Shown one piece after another: positions 53,146 to 61,815 of a stretch of 64,000 bases of DNA; position 1 is the stretch's first letter; every line of letters starts with the position of its first letter. This DNA comes from Massilia forsythiae. GTDB taxonomy: Bacteria; Pseudomonadota; Gammaproteobacteria; Burkholderiales; Burkholderiaceae_D. The stretch is taken from contig NZ_CP051685.1 of assembly GCF_012849555.1 (NCBI RefSeq), positions 620,001 to 684,000 of the forward strand, in the 5' to 3' direction. The notes under the pieces were generated by a model that saw only the letters and a list, made by a program, of their open reading frames with translations, was not told the DNA's origin and made no database searches. A program made the position numbers and the translations under genes.

Positions 53146-53371
53146 AAGACCCTCCTTTAAGTCCATTGCTTTGATGACAGTAGACCACCGACACTTGCCG
53201 GCGCACCGTTAATTGCATCACCTATACGGACAATCGGATGAAAAACTTCGTGCCTCGAATAAATTGTCGTTGATCGGATGCCAGACTGCCAGGCTGCCCT
53301 TGCGCATCTTCGACGGCACTCCGCTTTTCGCGGATAATGACGTCTTTGCATTCGTTGTTCCCCGCACCGCC

Positions 53372-54076
53372 GTGACCAAGACGCTCGCCGACCAGATCGA
53401 AGACCTGCTGCCGCAAACCCAGTGCACCAAATGCGGCTACCCCGCCTGCCGTCCGTATGCGGAGGCGATCGCGCGCGGCGATGCCGACATCAACCAGTGC
53501 CCGCCGGGCGGCATCGAAGGCGTGGCGCGCCTGGCCGCGCTGACCGGACGCCCGGTCATCCCGATCAATCCGGCCAACGGCGTCGAGCGTGCGCGTCCGG
53601 TGGCCTGGATCGACGAGAACCTGTGCATCGGCTGCACGCTGTGCATCCAGGCCTGTCCGGTGGACGCCATCCTGGGCGCCGCCAAGCAGATGCACACCAT
53701 CCTGCCCAGCCTGTGCACCGGCTGCGACCTGTGCGTGGCGCCCTGCCCGGTCGACTGCATCGTCATGGTGCCGAACCGCGACGACCCGGACGGCGCGCTG
53801 ACCGGCTGGGACGCCTGGTCGCAGGCACAAGCCGACGCCGCGCGCGCGCGCCACGATTTCCGCAGCGAGCGCCTGCGCCGCGAAAAGGAAGAGAACGACG
53901 CGCGCCTGGCCGCCAAGGCGCTGGAAAAGATGCGCGCCGTGACCGCCGAGCAGACCAACAGCGCCGACGAGCTGGCCGAAAAGGAGCGCAAGCGCGCCAT
54001 CATCGCCGCCGCCATCGAGCGCGCGCGCCAGAAGGCGGCCGCGCCGGCCGCGCCACCGCCGGAAAAGAAAGCGTGA
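53372..54076 (+). CDS. rsxB: RsxB/RnfB-type iron-sulfur protein, soluble form
   Basis: Electron-transfer protein of 234 residues. The N-terminal 4Fe-4S motif (Cys18, Cys21, Cys26, Cys43 in [20 protein letters not shown]...QCPPGG) is followed by two ferredoxin clusters ([16 protein letters not shown] and [16 protein letters not shown]) and a long charged, Ala/Lys/Glu-rich helical C-terminus. The GTG start giving (M)[14 protein letters not shown] fits the betaproteobacterial form; a longer frame to 53213 is unlike the family. The N-terminal membrane helix of E. coli RsxB is missing, and no other rsx/rnf genes flank it. nth follows 52 bases later, the same neighbour as in E. coli. Confidence 0.85.
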   Translation: MTKTLADQIEDLLPQTQCTKCGYPACRPYAEAIARGDADINQCPPGGIEGVARLAALTGRPVIPINPANGVERARPVAWIDENLCIGCTLCIQACPVDAILGAAKQMHTILPSLCTGCDLCVAPCPVDCIVMVPNRDDPDGALTGWDAWSQAQADAARARHDFRSERLRREKEENDARLAAKALEKMRAVTAEQTNSADELAEKERKRAIIAAAIERARQKAAAPAAPPPEKKA

Positions 54077-54128
54077 CCCGCCAGGGCCGCCAGCGCCCGC
54101 ACCACGACAAGAAAACAGAAACCGCCCG

Positions 54129-54776
54129 ATGAACGCCGCCAAACGCCTCGCCATCTTCACGCGCCTGCGCACCGCCAATCCAACCCCCACCACCGAACTC
54201 GAATACACGACGCCGTTCGAACTCTTGATCGCGGTGCTGCTGTCGGCGCAATCGACCGACGTCGGCGTCAACAAGGCCACGCGCCGCCTGTACCCGGTGG
54301 CCAACACGCCGCAGGCGATCCTCGACCTCGGCCTGGACGAATTGAAGACCTACATCTCGACCATCGGCCTGTACAACACCAAGGGCAAGAACGTAATCGC
54401 CACCTGCCAGATCCTGGTCGACCAGCACGGCGGCGAAGTGCCGCGCTCGCGCGAAGCGCTGGAGGCGCTGCCCGGCGTCGGCCGCAAGACCGCCAACGTG
54501 GTGCTCAACACCGCCTTCAGCGAGGCGGTGATGGCGGTCGATACCCACATCTTCCGCGTATCGAACCGCACGAAAATCGCACCGGGCAAGAACGTCGACC
54601 AGGTCGAGCACAAGCTGATGAAATTCGTGCCGCGCGAATTCCTGCAGGACGCGCACCACTGGCTGATCCTGCACGGCCGCTATACCTGCGTGGCGCGCAA
54701 GCCCAAGTGCTGGAACTGCATCATCAACGACCTGTGCGAGTACAAGGACAAGACGCCGGCGCCGGCGGATGCCTGA
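54129..54776 (+). CDS. nth: Endonuclease III
   Basis: Bifunctional DNA glycosylase/AP lyase that removes oxidised pyrimidines in base-excision repair. The 215-residue protein has the helix-hairpin-helix LPGVGRKTANVVL with catalytic Lys120, catalytic Asp138 (MAVDTHIFRVSNR), and the C-terminal [4Fe-4S] cluster Cys-X6-Cys-X2-Cys-X5-Cys (CVARKPKCWNCIINDLC). Positions match E. coli Nth. It lies downstream of rsxB on the same strand and converges on the merR gene with seven bases between stops. Confidence 0.97.
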   Translation: MNAAKRLAIFTRLRTANPTPTTELEYTTPFELLIAVLLSAQSTDVGVNKATRRLYPVANTPQAILDLGLDELKTYISTIGLYNTKGKNVIATCQILVDQHGGEVPRSREALEALPGVGRKTANVVLNTAFSEAVMAVDTHIFRVSNRTKIAPGKNVDQVEHKLMKFVPREFLQDAHHWLILHGRYTCVARKPKCWNCIINDLCEYKDKTPAPADA

Positions 54777-54783
54777 CGGCGCT

Positions 54784-55143
54784 TTACCCTCGCAGCGGAC
54801 ACGCCTCGCCAGGCGCATCGAGCCGGCGCGCCAGGTCGGCGCGCAGCGCCGCCAGCCCGGCGATGCGCTCGTCGATGTCTGCCAGTTTGCGCAGCAAGGC
54901 CTCGCGCACCGGCGCCGCTGACATGTCCGGCGCCGCCAGCAGGGGCAGCCCGGTTTCGATTTCGGCCAGCGTGAAACCCAGCGCCTGCGCCGTGCGCAGG
55001 TAGCACAGCCAGTCGACCGCTTGCGGCGGGTAGTCGCGATAACCGTTGGCGCCGCGCCGGGCGCGCAGCAGGCCGCGTTTTTCGTAGAAGCGCAGGGTAT
55101 CGCGGCTCAACCCGGTGGCGGCCGACAGTTCTCCGATCTGCAT
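54784..55143 (-). CDS. MerR-family transcriptional regulator
   Basis: A 119-residue MerR-type activator/repressor. The N-terminal winged helix-turn-helix (MQIGELSAATGLSRDTLRFYEKRGLL, then YRDYPPQAVDWLCYLRTAQALGFTL) is followed by a dimerisation helix (REALLRKLADIDERIAGLAALRADL) and a short tail ending CPLRG. Only one terminal cysteine is present, so the standard metal-binding pairs of MerR, CueR or ZntR are missing and the inducer is unknown. It is divergent from a small membrane-protein gene across a textbook MerR operator at 55166-55197. Confidence 0.88.
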   Translation of the reverse strand: MQIGELSAATGLSRDTLRFYEKRGLLRARRGANGYRDYPPQAVDWLCYLRTAQALGFTLAEIETGLPLLAAPDMSAAPVREALLRKLADIDERIAGLAALRADLARRLDAPGEACPLRG

Positions 55144-55165
55144 GAGGTTCCGATCACGAAAAGGC

Positions 55166-55197
55166 TTGACCCTGGAGCGTACTCCAGGGCCGACGAT
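55166..55197 (+). promoter_or_regulatory. MerR-type promoter/operator with long spacer
   Basis: TTGACC (55166-55171) overlaps a perfect 8-4-8 palindrome (ccctggag at 55170-55177, ctccaggg at 55182-55189). A candidate -10 GACGAT lies at 55192-55197, giving a 20-base spacer. Overlong spacers with a centred palindrome are the hallmark of MerR-activated promoters. It should drive the membrane-protein gene at 55227 and autoregulate merR. Confidence 0.7.
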
Positions 55198-55226
55198 GTG
55201 TAAATCCACACCGTCCGGGAGACACC

Positions 55227-55679
55227 ATGCCGCCTTTGCCGCGCGCCACCTACCTCAAGATCGTCCGCGCCAGTGCGCTGTACGACATCCTGCTCACCGC
55301 CCCCTTCGCCACGCCGTGGAGCTTCGTGCTGCTGCACGTGCAACTGTCCGCCCTCAACCAGGGACTGGGCGGCCAGCCGCTGCCGGCCTTCGGCCCGTTC
55401 CAGGTGATGATCGCCTGCCTGATGGGCAGCGTCGTGCTGGTCTGGTCGGCCCTGCGCCTGCTCGAGCCGGCGCTGCGGCTGGGGCGCCTGGACGGCGTCA
55501 CGCGCTTCCTGTTCGCGGCCTGGATGGCGTGGGCCCTGGACGCGACCGGGGCGCCGGTGCTGTGGCTGTTCGTGGCGCCCGAGTGGGCCTGGGGCATCGT
55601 GCAATGGTGGCCGGTGGCCGGCGTCAAGGCGACGGCGCCGGCGAAAAGAACATCAGCCTGGTGCGGTTGCAGCGCTTGA
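55227..55679 (+). CDS. Small multi-pass membrane protein, MerR-controlled
   Basis: A 150-residue protein that I do not recognise. It has about four hydrophobic helices (DILLTAPFATPWSFVLLHVQ, FQVMIACLMGSVVLVWSALR, FLFAAWMAWALDATGAPVLW and a last one rich in Trp: WAWGIVQWWPVAG). It starts at ATG 55227 with gggagacacc. The last about 12 codons (from 55653) lose the GC3 bias of the rest, so the natural end may have been altered. Its position under the MerR operator suggests a stress- or metabolite-inducible membrane protein. Confidence 0.6.
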   Translation: MPPLPRATYLKIVRASALYDILLTAPFATPWSFVLLHVQLSALNQGLGGQPLPAFGPFQVMIACLMGSVVLVWSALRLLEPALRLGRLDGVTRFLFAAWMAWALDATGAPVLWLFVAPEWAWGIVQWWPVAGVKATAPAKRTSAWCGCSA

Positions 55680-55753
55680 ACAGCATGGCATTGCCGCCCT
55701 CGTGGAAGTGCGGCTTGCGTCGCCCCGCGGTCAGGTTGCGCGTGACGGCAGGT

Positions 55754-56206
55754 TCATGGCGCGCGCCGCGTGTGCATCGCGATATTGGTCAATCCCTCGA
55801 ACTGGCACAGGTCGAGCACCCGCACGATCGCCTGGTAGGCCACGTTGGCGTCGCCGTCGATGCGCACCGGCCGTCCCGGGTTGCGCGCGGCCTCGTCGCG
55901 CAGGCGTTCGTGCAGCGCCTCGACCGACAGCGCGCCGGCCGCTTCCCCACTTCCACCGTCCTCGCCGATGGACACGTTGCCGGCGCGGTCGACGCGGATC
56001 ACCAGCGGATCGGGCGCCGCCTGCGCCATGTCGAGCGAGGCGCTGGAGCGCGGCAGCGTGATCGGCATCTGCCGTTCCTTGCGGTGTTCTTCCTTGTGCT
56101 TGAACGAGGTCGCCACCATGAAGAACATCAGCAGGAAGAAGATGCAGTCGATCAGCGCGATCAGGCCGATCTCGGGTTGCTCGTCGTCGCCCAGGTCAAT
56201 GCGCAT
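55754..56206 (-). CDS. exbD: ExbD/TolR-family proton channel subunit
   Basis: A 150-residue protein with a short cytoplasmic N-terminus (MRIDLGDDEQPEIG), a single membrane helix carrying the conserved Asp (LIALIDCIFFLLMFFMVATSF) and a periplasmic domain (PLVIRVDRAGNVSIGEDG...RPVRIDGDANVAYQAIVRVLDLC). With ExbB it uses the proton gradient to energise TonB, which would serve receptors such as the four in this window. Its start overlaps the ExbB stop by 11 bases. No tonB gene is beside it. Confidence 0.88.
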   Translation of the reverse strand: MRIDLGDDEQPEIGLIALIDCIFFLLMFFMVATSFKHKEEHRKERQMPITLPRSSASLDMAQAAPDPLVIRVDRAGNVSIGEDGGSGEAAGALSVEALHERLRDEAARNPGRPVRIDGDANVAYQAIVRVLDLCQFEGLTNIAMHTRRAP

Positions 56207-56942
56207 GGCTCGCCTCGCCCAGGACGGGTTGCACTGCCGCGTACACCGCATCGTGCGGCGCCCCGCCGCCGCGCATGTCGTCCAGCAGGCGGTTGAGCGC
56301 GCGTTCCAGTGCGATGCCGATGCCGACCAGGCGGCTGCGCAGGAAGTGGTGCATGGCCAGCGCCGGCAGCGCCACCGACAGGCCGGCCGCCGTGTTCACC
56401 AGCGCCTTGGAGATGCCGCCCGCCAGCATGGTCGGGTCGCCCATGCCGTTGGCGGCGATCACGTGGAAGGATTCGATCATGCCGATCACGGTGCCGAGCA
56501 GGCCGACGATCGGTGCGATGGTCGCCACCACGTTCAGCGCGTAGGCCTTTTGCTGCTGCAGGCGCAGTTCGGTGGCGGCCAGTTCGCCGGCGCGCAGCGC
56601 CAGCGCCTCGGGCGGCAAGCGGCGCTGCTGCGCCAGGTAGCCGACGATGCGCGCCAGGCTGCTGTCGCCTTCGGCCGCCAGCGCCTGCAGTTCGTCGAAG
56701 CGGCCGGCGCGCCACAGCGTGCACGCCTGCTCCGCCAGGGCCAAGGGCGCGACCCGCTCCACCCGCAGGTTGACCAGCCGCTCCAGGCCCACCGCCAGCG
56801 CCAGCACCGACAGGGCGCCGGTGACCACGATGCCGATGCCGCCGTTGGCCAGCTGGGCAAGCAGGTTCCAGTCCTCGGCACGGGCCGGCAGCGCCACGAT
56901 CGACAGGCAACAGGGAAACAGCACGTGCAGACGCTTTAGCAT
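56196..56942 (-). CDS. exbB: ExbB/TolQ-family proton channel subunit
   Basis: A 248-residue MotA/TolQ/ExbB-type membrane protein. The start MLKRLHVLFPCCLSIVALPARA gives a signal-like N-terminus, followed by a first membrane helix (GIGIVVTGALSVLALAVGLERL), a cytoplasmic loop, and two C-terminal helices (NVVATIAPIVGLLGTVIGMIESF and AGGISKALVNTAAGLSVALPALAMH). The APIVGLLGTVIGMI and NTAAGLSVALPA motifs define the family. It overlaps exbD and probably forms the pump for TonB-dependent import; a TolQ-like role is less likely without tol genes nearby. Confidence 0.88.
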   Translation of the reverse strand: MLKRLHVLFPCCLSIVALPARAEDWNLLAQLANGGIGIVVTGALSVLALAVGLERLVNLRVERVAPLALAEQACTLWRAGRFDELQALAAEGDSSLARIVGYLAQQRRLPPEALALRAGELAATELRLQQQKAYALNVVATIAPIVGLLGTVIGMIESFHVIAANGMGDPTMLAGGISKALVNTAAGLSVALPALAMHHFLRSRLVGIGIALERALNRLLDDMRGGGAPHDAVYAAVQPVLGEASHAH

Positions 56943-57077
56943 GGCAATCCTTTCGCTCGGCGGCAGGCCCTGGTGCCTGCCCGGTACCAACGACTTTAGC
57001 ACGCAGCCATGCGAATCTGGTAATTATTTTTCTACTTTAAAGCATATTTATTACTACCAAGTAGAAGCACAGGACAT

Positions 57078-57102
57078 GAAAAAGGCGCCGCATGGGCGCC
57101 TT
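57078..57102 (-). terminator. Terminator of the gtrA operon
   Basis: Stem aaggcgcc (57082-57089) pairs with ggcgcctt (57095-57102). On the reverse strand it is followed by a T-run (ctttttcatg). It ends the operon that starts beyond the right edge of the window. Confidence 0.75.
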
Positions 57103-57123
57103 GCCGTTCATCCCTGACGACGT

Positions 57124-57525
57124 TCAGCGGAACGTGAAGTGCTTGTGCCCCAGGTAGCTGCTGAACACCGGCACCACCACGCCGACGCCATGGGCGATCT
57201 CCCTGGCATGCCGGGTCACGCCCAGCCATGGCAGCACCCAGTCCAGCAGGATCATGCTGACGGCCCAGGTCTGGGCCACCGCCAGCAGGTTGACCAGGAC
57301 GAACCAGCCGGCCGCGTGGTGCACCGACTGGCTGCTCGCGCGGAACACGAACAGGCGCGCCAGCACGAAGGCGGTCACCATCCCGGTGAGATAGGCGCAC
57401 ACGATCGCCGCCGAGAACGGCATCGCGCGGTTGTACAGGATGCGCGAGCCGAAGTTGACGGCCGCCGCCAGCCCGCCCGTGACCAGGAACACCAGGAACT
57501 GGCGCGAGGCGAACGCCTTGATCAC
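57124..57525 (-). CDS. GtrA-family membrane protein (putative polyprenyl-phosphate-sugar flippase)
   Basis: A 133-residue protein with four membrane helices, typical of Gtr[41 protein letters not shown](FVF), [20 protein letters not shown] and [18 protein letters not shown]. It probably starts at GTG 57525, which overlaps the stop of the preceding oxidoreductase gene (GTGA). GtrA proteins are thought to flip polyprenyl-phosphate sugars. The M. tuberculosis relative Rv3789 lies beside dprE1/dprE2, as this one does in the same operon. It is the last gene before the terminator. Confidence 0.85.
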   Translation of the reverse strand: MIKAFASRQFLVFLVTGGLAAAVNFGSRILYNRAMPFSAAIVCAYLTGMVTAFVLARLFVFRASSQSVHHAAGWFVLVNLLAVAQTWAVSMILLDWVLPWLGVTRHAREIAHGVGVVVPVFSSYLGHKHFTFR

Positions 57526-58823
57526 GCGCCGGCCTCGCGTGCCATCTTGCGGCCGAAGTCGATGCTCTCCGAGATGCCGCGGTCTTCCGGATAATAGTAG
57601 GAGGTGTCGGCCACCCACAGGCCGCCCACCGGCAGCCTGGCCGGCGGCAGCCGGTCCAGGTAGCCCGGCTCGCAGATCGGCTGGGCGTAGCGGTAGCGGC
57701 TGGCGCGCATGTCGAGGAAGTCGGCGTCGACCAGCGCCGGATTGATCTTCATGAGGTAGCGCTTGACCTTGTCCAGGAAGGCCTGGTCCGGCTCGGCGAA
57801 CTTCGGGTGCTCGCCCGGCATGTAGAACGGCACGTAGACGATGTGCTGGTTCCCCATCGGGCGCAGGTTGGTGTACTCGACCAGGCCGGGGATGTCCATC
57901 TCCTCGTCGTTGGTGTTGAGCCAAAAGTTCTCGGTGACCGCCTTTTTCAGCTTGGCGATCACGCACACCACGGCGATGTTCTTCTTCGAGCGGAAGGCGT
58001 CCAGCGTGGCCGGCGGCAGGTCCGGCATGATGCGCGGCACGTAGGGCAGCGGGATGGTGCTGATGACCTTGTCGAAAGCCTCGATCTGGCCGCCGGCTTC
58101 CACGCCGGTCACCCTGCCGCCCTCGATGAGCACGCGGGTGGCCGGCGTCTGCAGGCGCAGGATGCCGCCGTGCCGTTCGATATCGGCGCGCATCGCCTCC
58201 AGCACGGTGGCCGAGCCGCCGTCCAGGTAGCCCAGCTTTTCCTTGAACAGGCTGTAGCGCGAGCGGCCGATGCGGCGGATGCGGCTCCAGATCCAGGCCG
58301 CCGACAGGTTGTCGCTGTAGTCGTAGAATTTGTAGTCGAACAGGCGGCGCCACAGCACTTCCCAGGCTTCGGCGCCGACGTTCTTCCTGATCCAGCCGCC
58401 GGCTTCGACGTGATCGAGCGGCTTCCAGTCGTCGCGCTTGGTGGACAAGAAGGCGTGCAGGCCATAGCGGAACTTGGCCATGAAACCGAGGCCGCGGAAC
58501 TTCAGCAGCGCCACCGGGTTGCCCCACGCCTGCACCTCGTTGCGGTACCAGTAGCCCATCCTGGTCGCCACCCAGTGCATCTTCGCGGCCAGCCCGAGCT
58601 CATCCAGCACCTTCAGGAAGGCGTGGTCCGAGATCGCGTGGAAGTGGTAATAGCGTTCGATCGACGTGCCGGAAAAATCGAAGTGGGCGGCCATGCCGCC
58701 GACGCGGTCGTCGGCTTCGTAGACCACCGGCTGGTGGCCGTCGCGCGCCAGTTGGTAGGCCACGGCCAGGCCCATCGGCCCGGCGCCCAGGACGGCGATA
58801 CGCTGCTTGCTTGACTGATTCAT
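57522..58823 (-). CDS. NAD(P)/FAD-dependent oxidoreductase (protoporphyrinogen-oxidase-like fold)
   Basis: A soluble 433-residue flavoprotein. The N-terminal FAD motif [21 protein letters not shown] and [16 protein letters not shown] are those of the amine-oxidase/protoporphyrinogen-oxidase/UDP-galactopyranose-mutase group, and the C-terminal [20 protein letters not shown] closes the FAD site. Members of this group are common in glycan and lipid clusters, but the substrate is unknown. It abuts the epimerase gene directly (stop TGA next to ATG) and overlaps gtrA by four bases, so it is firmly part of the operon. Confidence 0.8.
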   Translation of the reverse strand: MNQSSKQRIAVLGAGPMGLAVAYQLARDGHQPVVYEADDRVGGMAAHFDFSGTSIERYYHFHAISDHAFLKVLDELGLAAKMHWVATRMGYWYRNEVQAWGNPVALLKFRGLGFMAKFRYGLHAFLSTKRDDWKPLDHVEAGGWIRKNVGAEAWEVLWRRLFDYKFYDYSDNLSAAWIWSRIRRIGRSRYSLFKEKLGYLDGGSATVLEAMRADIERHGGILRLQTPATRVLIEGGRVTGVEAGGQIEAFDKVISTIPLPYVPRIMPDLPPATLDAFRSKKNIAVVCVIAKLKKAVTENFWLNTNDEEMDIPGLVEYTNLRPMGNQHIVYVPFYMPGEHPKFAEPDQAFLDKVKRYLMKINPALVDADFLDMRASRYRYAQPICEPGYLDRLPPARLPVGGLWVADTSYYYPEDRGISESIDFGRKMAREAGA

Positions 58824-59783
58824 TCAGAATTCCAGGACGACGTTGCTGTATTTCGGATCGTTGAAGGTTTCGTCGATCGCCTTGGCGAACGGCGTGCTGC
58901 GCACCTTGAACCGGCCCGGCCAGTCGATGACTTCGAAGCTGTCGCGCGCCACCAGCGCCGCCAGCTGCTGGGTGGTGAACGGCGGGTTGTCGTCGAACTT
59001 GCCCCACACCCACAGCAGGCCGTAAAAGGCGCTATAAGGGATCCTGACGATCGGCGTGCGCGACCGCGTCACGCGCTTGATCTCGCGGATGATGTCGATG
59101 TAGTCGACTTCCTCGTGGCCGGAGATGTTGAAGACGCCGTCGATGGTGGGGTCTTCGATGCAGCCCATGATGACGCTGCAGAAATCCCCCACGTACAGCG
59201 GCTGGCGCATGTAGCGGCCGTGGCCCGGGATCGGGAACACCGGTACGCGGCTCATGAAGCGCGACAGCCAGCCCAGGTGCTTGCGGTCGAACCAGCCGAA
59301 CATCAGGGTCGGGCGCAGCACCGGGCAGGCGATGCCGCTGGCCAGCACCATCGCTTCCTGCTCGCGCTTGGAGCGCGTATAGAAGTCGTCGGCCACGGAC
59401 ACCACCACCGACGAGCTGATCGCCACCAGGCGCGTGTTCGGCTGCTCCTTGATGATGTCGAGCTGGTGGCGCGTGGCGTCGACGTTGTTGCGCACGAAGT
59501 CCTGCCAGTCGTTGCCGCCGATCTGCGCCTGCAGCATGACGACGGTGGCGCCGTCGGTGAAGTGGCGCGCCCATTCGCCCGGCTCGGCCAGGTCGGCGTA
59601 TTCCACCGTGACGCCGGGCTGCACGCGGCGCAGCACGTCCAGGTTGGCGCGGTGCTTGTCGAGCACCACCAGGTTGCGGTAGCCGCGCGCGGCCAGGCGC
59701 GCCACCAGGTTCTGGCCGACCAGCCCGGCGCCGCCGGGCAGGATGATCTTGCGGCCCAGGTCCGCGCTTTTCGGTTCGCTCAT
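58824..59783 (-). CDS. NAD-dependent sugar epimerase/dehydratase
   Basis: Extended short-chain dehydrogenase of 319 residues acting on nucleotide or lipid-linked sugars. The N-terminus IILPGGAGLVGQNLVARLAA is a GxxGxxG nucleotide site. The usual catalytic Tyr-x-x-x-Lys appears as YTRSK (DDFYTRSKREQE), and RPTLMFGWFDRKHLGWL follows. The start ATG overlaps the stop of the upstream membrane-protein gene (ATGA), and the next gene abuts. The product was not identified more precisely; it may modify the sugar carried by the polyprenyl phosphate. Confidence 0.82.
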   Translation of the reverse strand: MSEPKSADLGRKIILPGGAGLVGQNLVARLAARGYRNLVVLDKHRANLDVLRRVQPGVTVEYADLAEPGEWARHFTDGATVVMLQAQIGGNDWQDFVRNNVDATRHQLDIIKEQPNTRLVAISSSVVVSVADDFYTRSKREQEAMVLASGIACPVLRPTLMFGWFDRKHLGWLSRFMSRVPVFPIPGHGRYMRQPLYVGDFCSVIMGCIEDPTIDGVFNISGHEEVDYIDIIREIKRVTRSRTPIVRIPYSAFYGLLWVWGKFDDNPPFTTQQLAALVARDSFEVIDWPGRFKVRSTPFAKAIDETFNDPKYSNVVLEF

Positions 59784-61801
59784 TGTGCTTCCTTCTTGAT
59801 TCCGTACAGCGACAGGCCGAGGCGGCGCGCATCGGCCGACAGGTTGAATTCGCTGGGGGCGTGCGGGCGGTCGATATGCAGTTCGATATGCTGTTCGGCA
59901 GCCGCGTCGGCGCCCAGGTCGAGCGTGATGCGGCGCCGGACCTCGCTGGTATAGAACACCCAGGCGCCGGCCGGCTTGCCGTTGGCGCGCGCCTGCACGT
60001 GCAGGTACACGTAAGGGTTCGGGATGAAGCTGCCCATGTCCAGCGTCAGCATCCTGGCGCGTCCCGGCGCGGCGGGCAGGCGGATTTCGGCGGGGCTGCC
60101 TTCGGTCCAGACGAAATCGCCTTCGACGGCCGCCCAGCCCTTGCCGAGGATACCCTTGAAATAGTCCGGCGCCTCCCTCACGGTGACGTAGGAAAACGGT
60201 CGCGGCGCGGCGCCGGCGCGGTACAGCGACAGGCCCAGCGCCTCGGCGTCCGGCTCGCCGAGCAGCGGGTCCGGGGCGGTGGTATGGCGCACCAGGTAAT
60301 GCGGGTTGGCCGCCGCCTCCTGCGGCGTGCACTTGAGCCGGGCCGTGAACGAGATGTGCCAGCCGGCGTCCACGCAGGCCAGCTCCACGCCATGACGGCG
60401 CGCCTGCGCCAGCAGCCCGAGCGTGTTGCCCCACACGTCGCCCCAGGTCTTCGGATCGTCGTCCAGGTCCAGCACCAGCCGTCCGTTCCGAGGCAGCGCG
60501 CTCGCCTGCCGGTACAGGTCGGCCACGGTCGGATGGTCGTACGCGTAGGACGCGGCGGTCGGCTGGCGCACCAGGTGCCAGCAGACGGCCAGCGCCGCCA
60601 GCGCCAGCGCGCCCGCGGCCAGGTCGCGGCCGCGCCACGCGGCGGCCTGCCATGCCAGCAGCGCCAGCAGGCCGGCGGTCAGCGCCGGCACCGCGGAATA
60701 GAACAGGGCGATGTACACCTGGTCCAGCATGTCGACGCCGACCTTGGCGTAGTACAGCACGGCCAGCGTGGCGGCGGCGAAGACGATGCCGAGTGCGCGC
60801 GCCGCGCGCTTGAACGCATCCTGGGGGCCGCGCAGGCTGGCCAGCAGGGCCAACGCCAGCAACGCGCCCCACGCAAGTGCGCCGCGCGCGGCCGCAGCCG
60901 GACCGACGCCCCAATACACGCCGATGAACGCGAGCGCCTGCGCCAGCGTATTGCCCTTGTTGCCGCGGCTGAATTTCACATACTGGTAGATCGGGCCGGG
61001 AAAATCCTTGACCGTGGCGACGATCAGCGGCACGAAGAACAGGAACAGGATGCCGCACGCCAGCCGGATCGCACGCCGGTGGCGGGAAAACCAGGCGCGC
61101 GCCAGGATCCGTTCGGCCGGGCCGCGCGCCGACAGCGCGGCGTTGGCGGCGACCACCAGCACCAGCATCACGCCCAGTATCGGCACGAACGAGGCATGGC
61201 CGTTGATCAGGAAGCCGCTGGCGACCGCCAGCGGCGTCAGCGCGTCGGCGTGGCCGTGCACCAGGCGCGCGATCGCCAGCAGCATGGCCGCATACGGCAG
61301 CACGTAGAGGTGCGGGAACCAGATGCCGCCCAGGATCGCATGGTCGCCGTAGGCCAGCGCCAGCGCCGTCACCGCGGCAAACAGCAGCGCCGGCACCAGC
61401 CGGCCCGCCATGCGGCGCACCAGTGCGACGATCAGCAGCAGCCAGGCGGCGTCGTACAGGCTGGCCGCCAGCAACTGGCCGGAAAACGGCGACGGCACGA
61501 GATGCAGCAGGTCGTGGAACAACAGCTCGCCGCCGGCCAGCACATACAGGATCGCCGGGCCCGGATGGTTGAAGCCGACACGCGAATAGTTGCCGTAGAC
61601 GAGATGCAGGCGCTTGGCATCCTGGATCAGCAGCGAATTGGCGGCGAAATCGCCCATCTCGTGATTCGTGTTCTGGATCGCGCCCCACTGGATGGCGGCC
61701 AGCGCGGCGGCGAACAGCAGGAACAGCAGCGCCCAGGTCCAGGGCCGCGGCACGGGATGCGCATCGATCGCCGGTATGGCACTCAAGGGTCGTGTGGTCA
61801 T
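59780..61801 (-). CDS. Large multi-pass membrane protein, putative GT-C glycosyltransferase
   Basis: A 673-residue protein with about 11 predicted membrane helices in the first 430 residues and a soluble C-terminal domain (about 435-673) rich in beta strands (DAGWHISFTARLKC, FVWTEGSPAEIRL, FNLSADARRLGLSLYG). The first outer loop holds an acidic motif (NTNHEMGDFAAN), as in GT-C enzymes that use polyprenyl-phosphate sugars. It is not a close match to a family I can name. Placed directly after dprE2-like and before the epimerase, it is the best candidate for the enzyme using the lipid-linked sugar. Confidence 0.6.
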   Translation of the reverse strand: MTTRPLSAIPAIDAHPVPRPWTWALLFLLFAAALAAIQWGAIQNTNHEMGDFAANSLLIQDAKRLHLVYGNYSRVGFNHPGPAILYVLAGGELLFHDLLHLVPSPFSGQLLAASLYDAAWLLLIVALVRRMAGRLVPALLFAAVTALALAYGDHAILGGIWFPHLYVLPYAAMLLAIARLVHGHADALTPLAVASGFLINGHASFVPILGVMLVLVVAANAALSARGPAERILARAWFSRHRRAIRLACGILFLFFVPLIVATVKDFPGPIYQYVKFSRGNKGNTLAQALAFIGVYWGVGPAAAARGALAWGALLALALLASLRGPQDAFKRAARALGIVFAAATLAVLYYAKVGVDMLDQVYIALFYSAVPALTAGLLALLAWQAAAWRGRDLAAGALALAALAVCWHLVRQPTAASYAYDHPTVADLYRQASALPRNGRLVLDLDDDPKTWGDVWGNTLGLLAQARRHGVELACVDAGWHISFTARLKCTPQEAAANPHYLVRHTTAPDPLLGEPDAEALGLSLYRAGAAPRPFSYVTVREAPDYFKGILGKGWAAVEGDFVWTEGSPAEIRLPAAPGRARMLTLDMGSFIPNPYVYLHVQARANGKPAGAWVFYTSEVRRRITLDLGADAAAEQHIELHIDRPHAPSEFNLSADARRLGLSLYGIKKEAQ

Positions 61802-61815
61802 CGGTGGTGCGCTTC

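Noticed and set aside
53213-53371. N-terminal extension of RsxB
   Set aside because: The extra 53 residues are unlike RsxB, contain no membrane anchor, and run through upstream non-coding sequence; the GTG at 53372 gives the family N-terminus.
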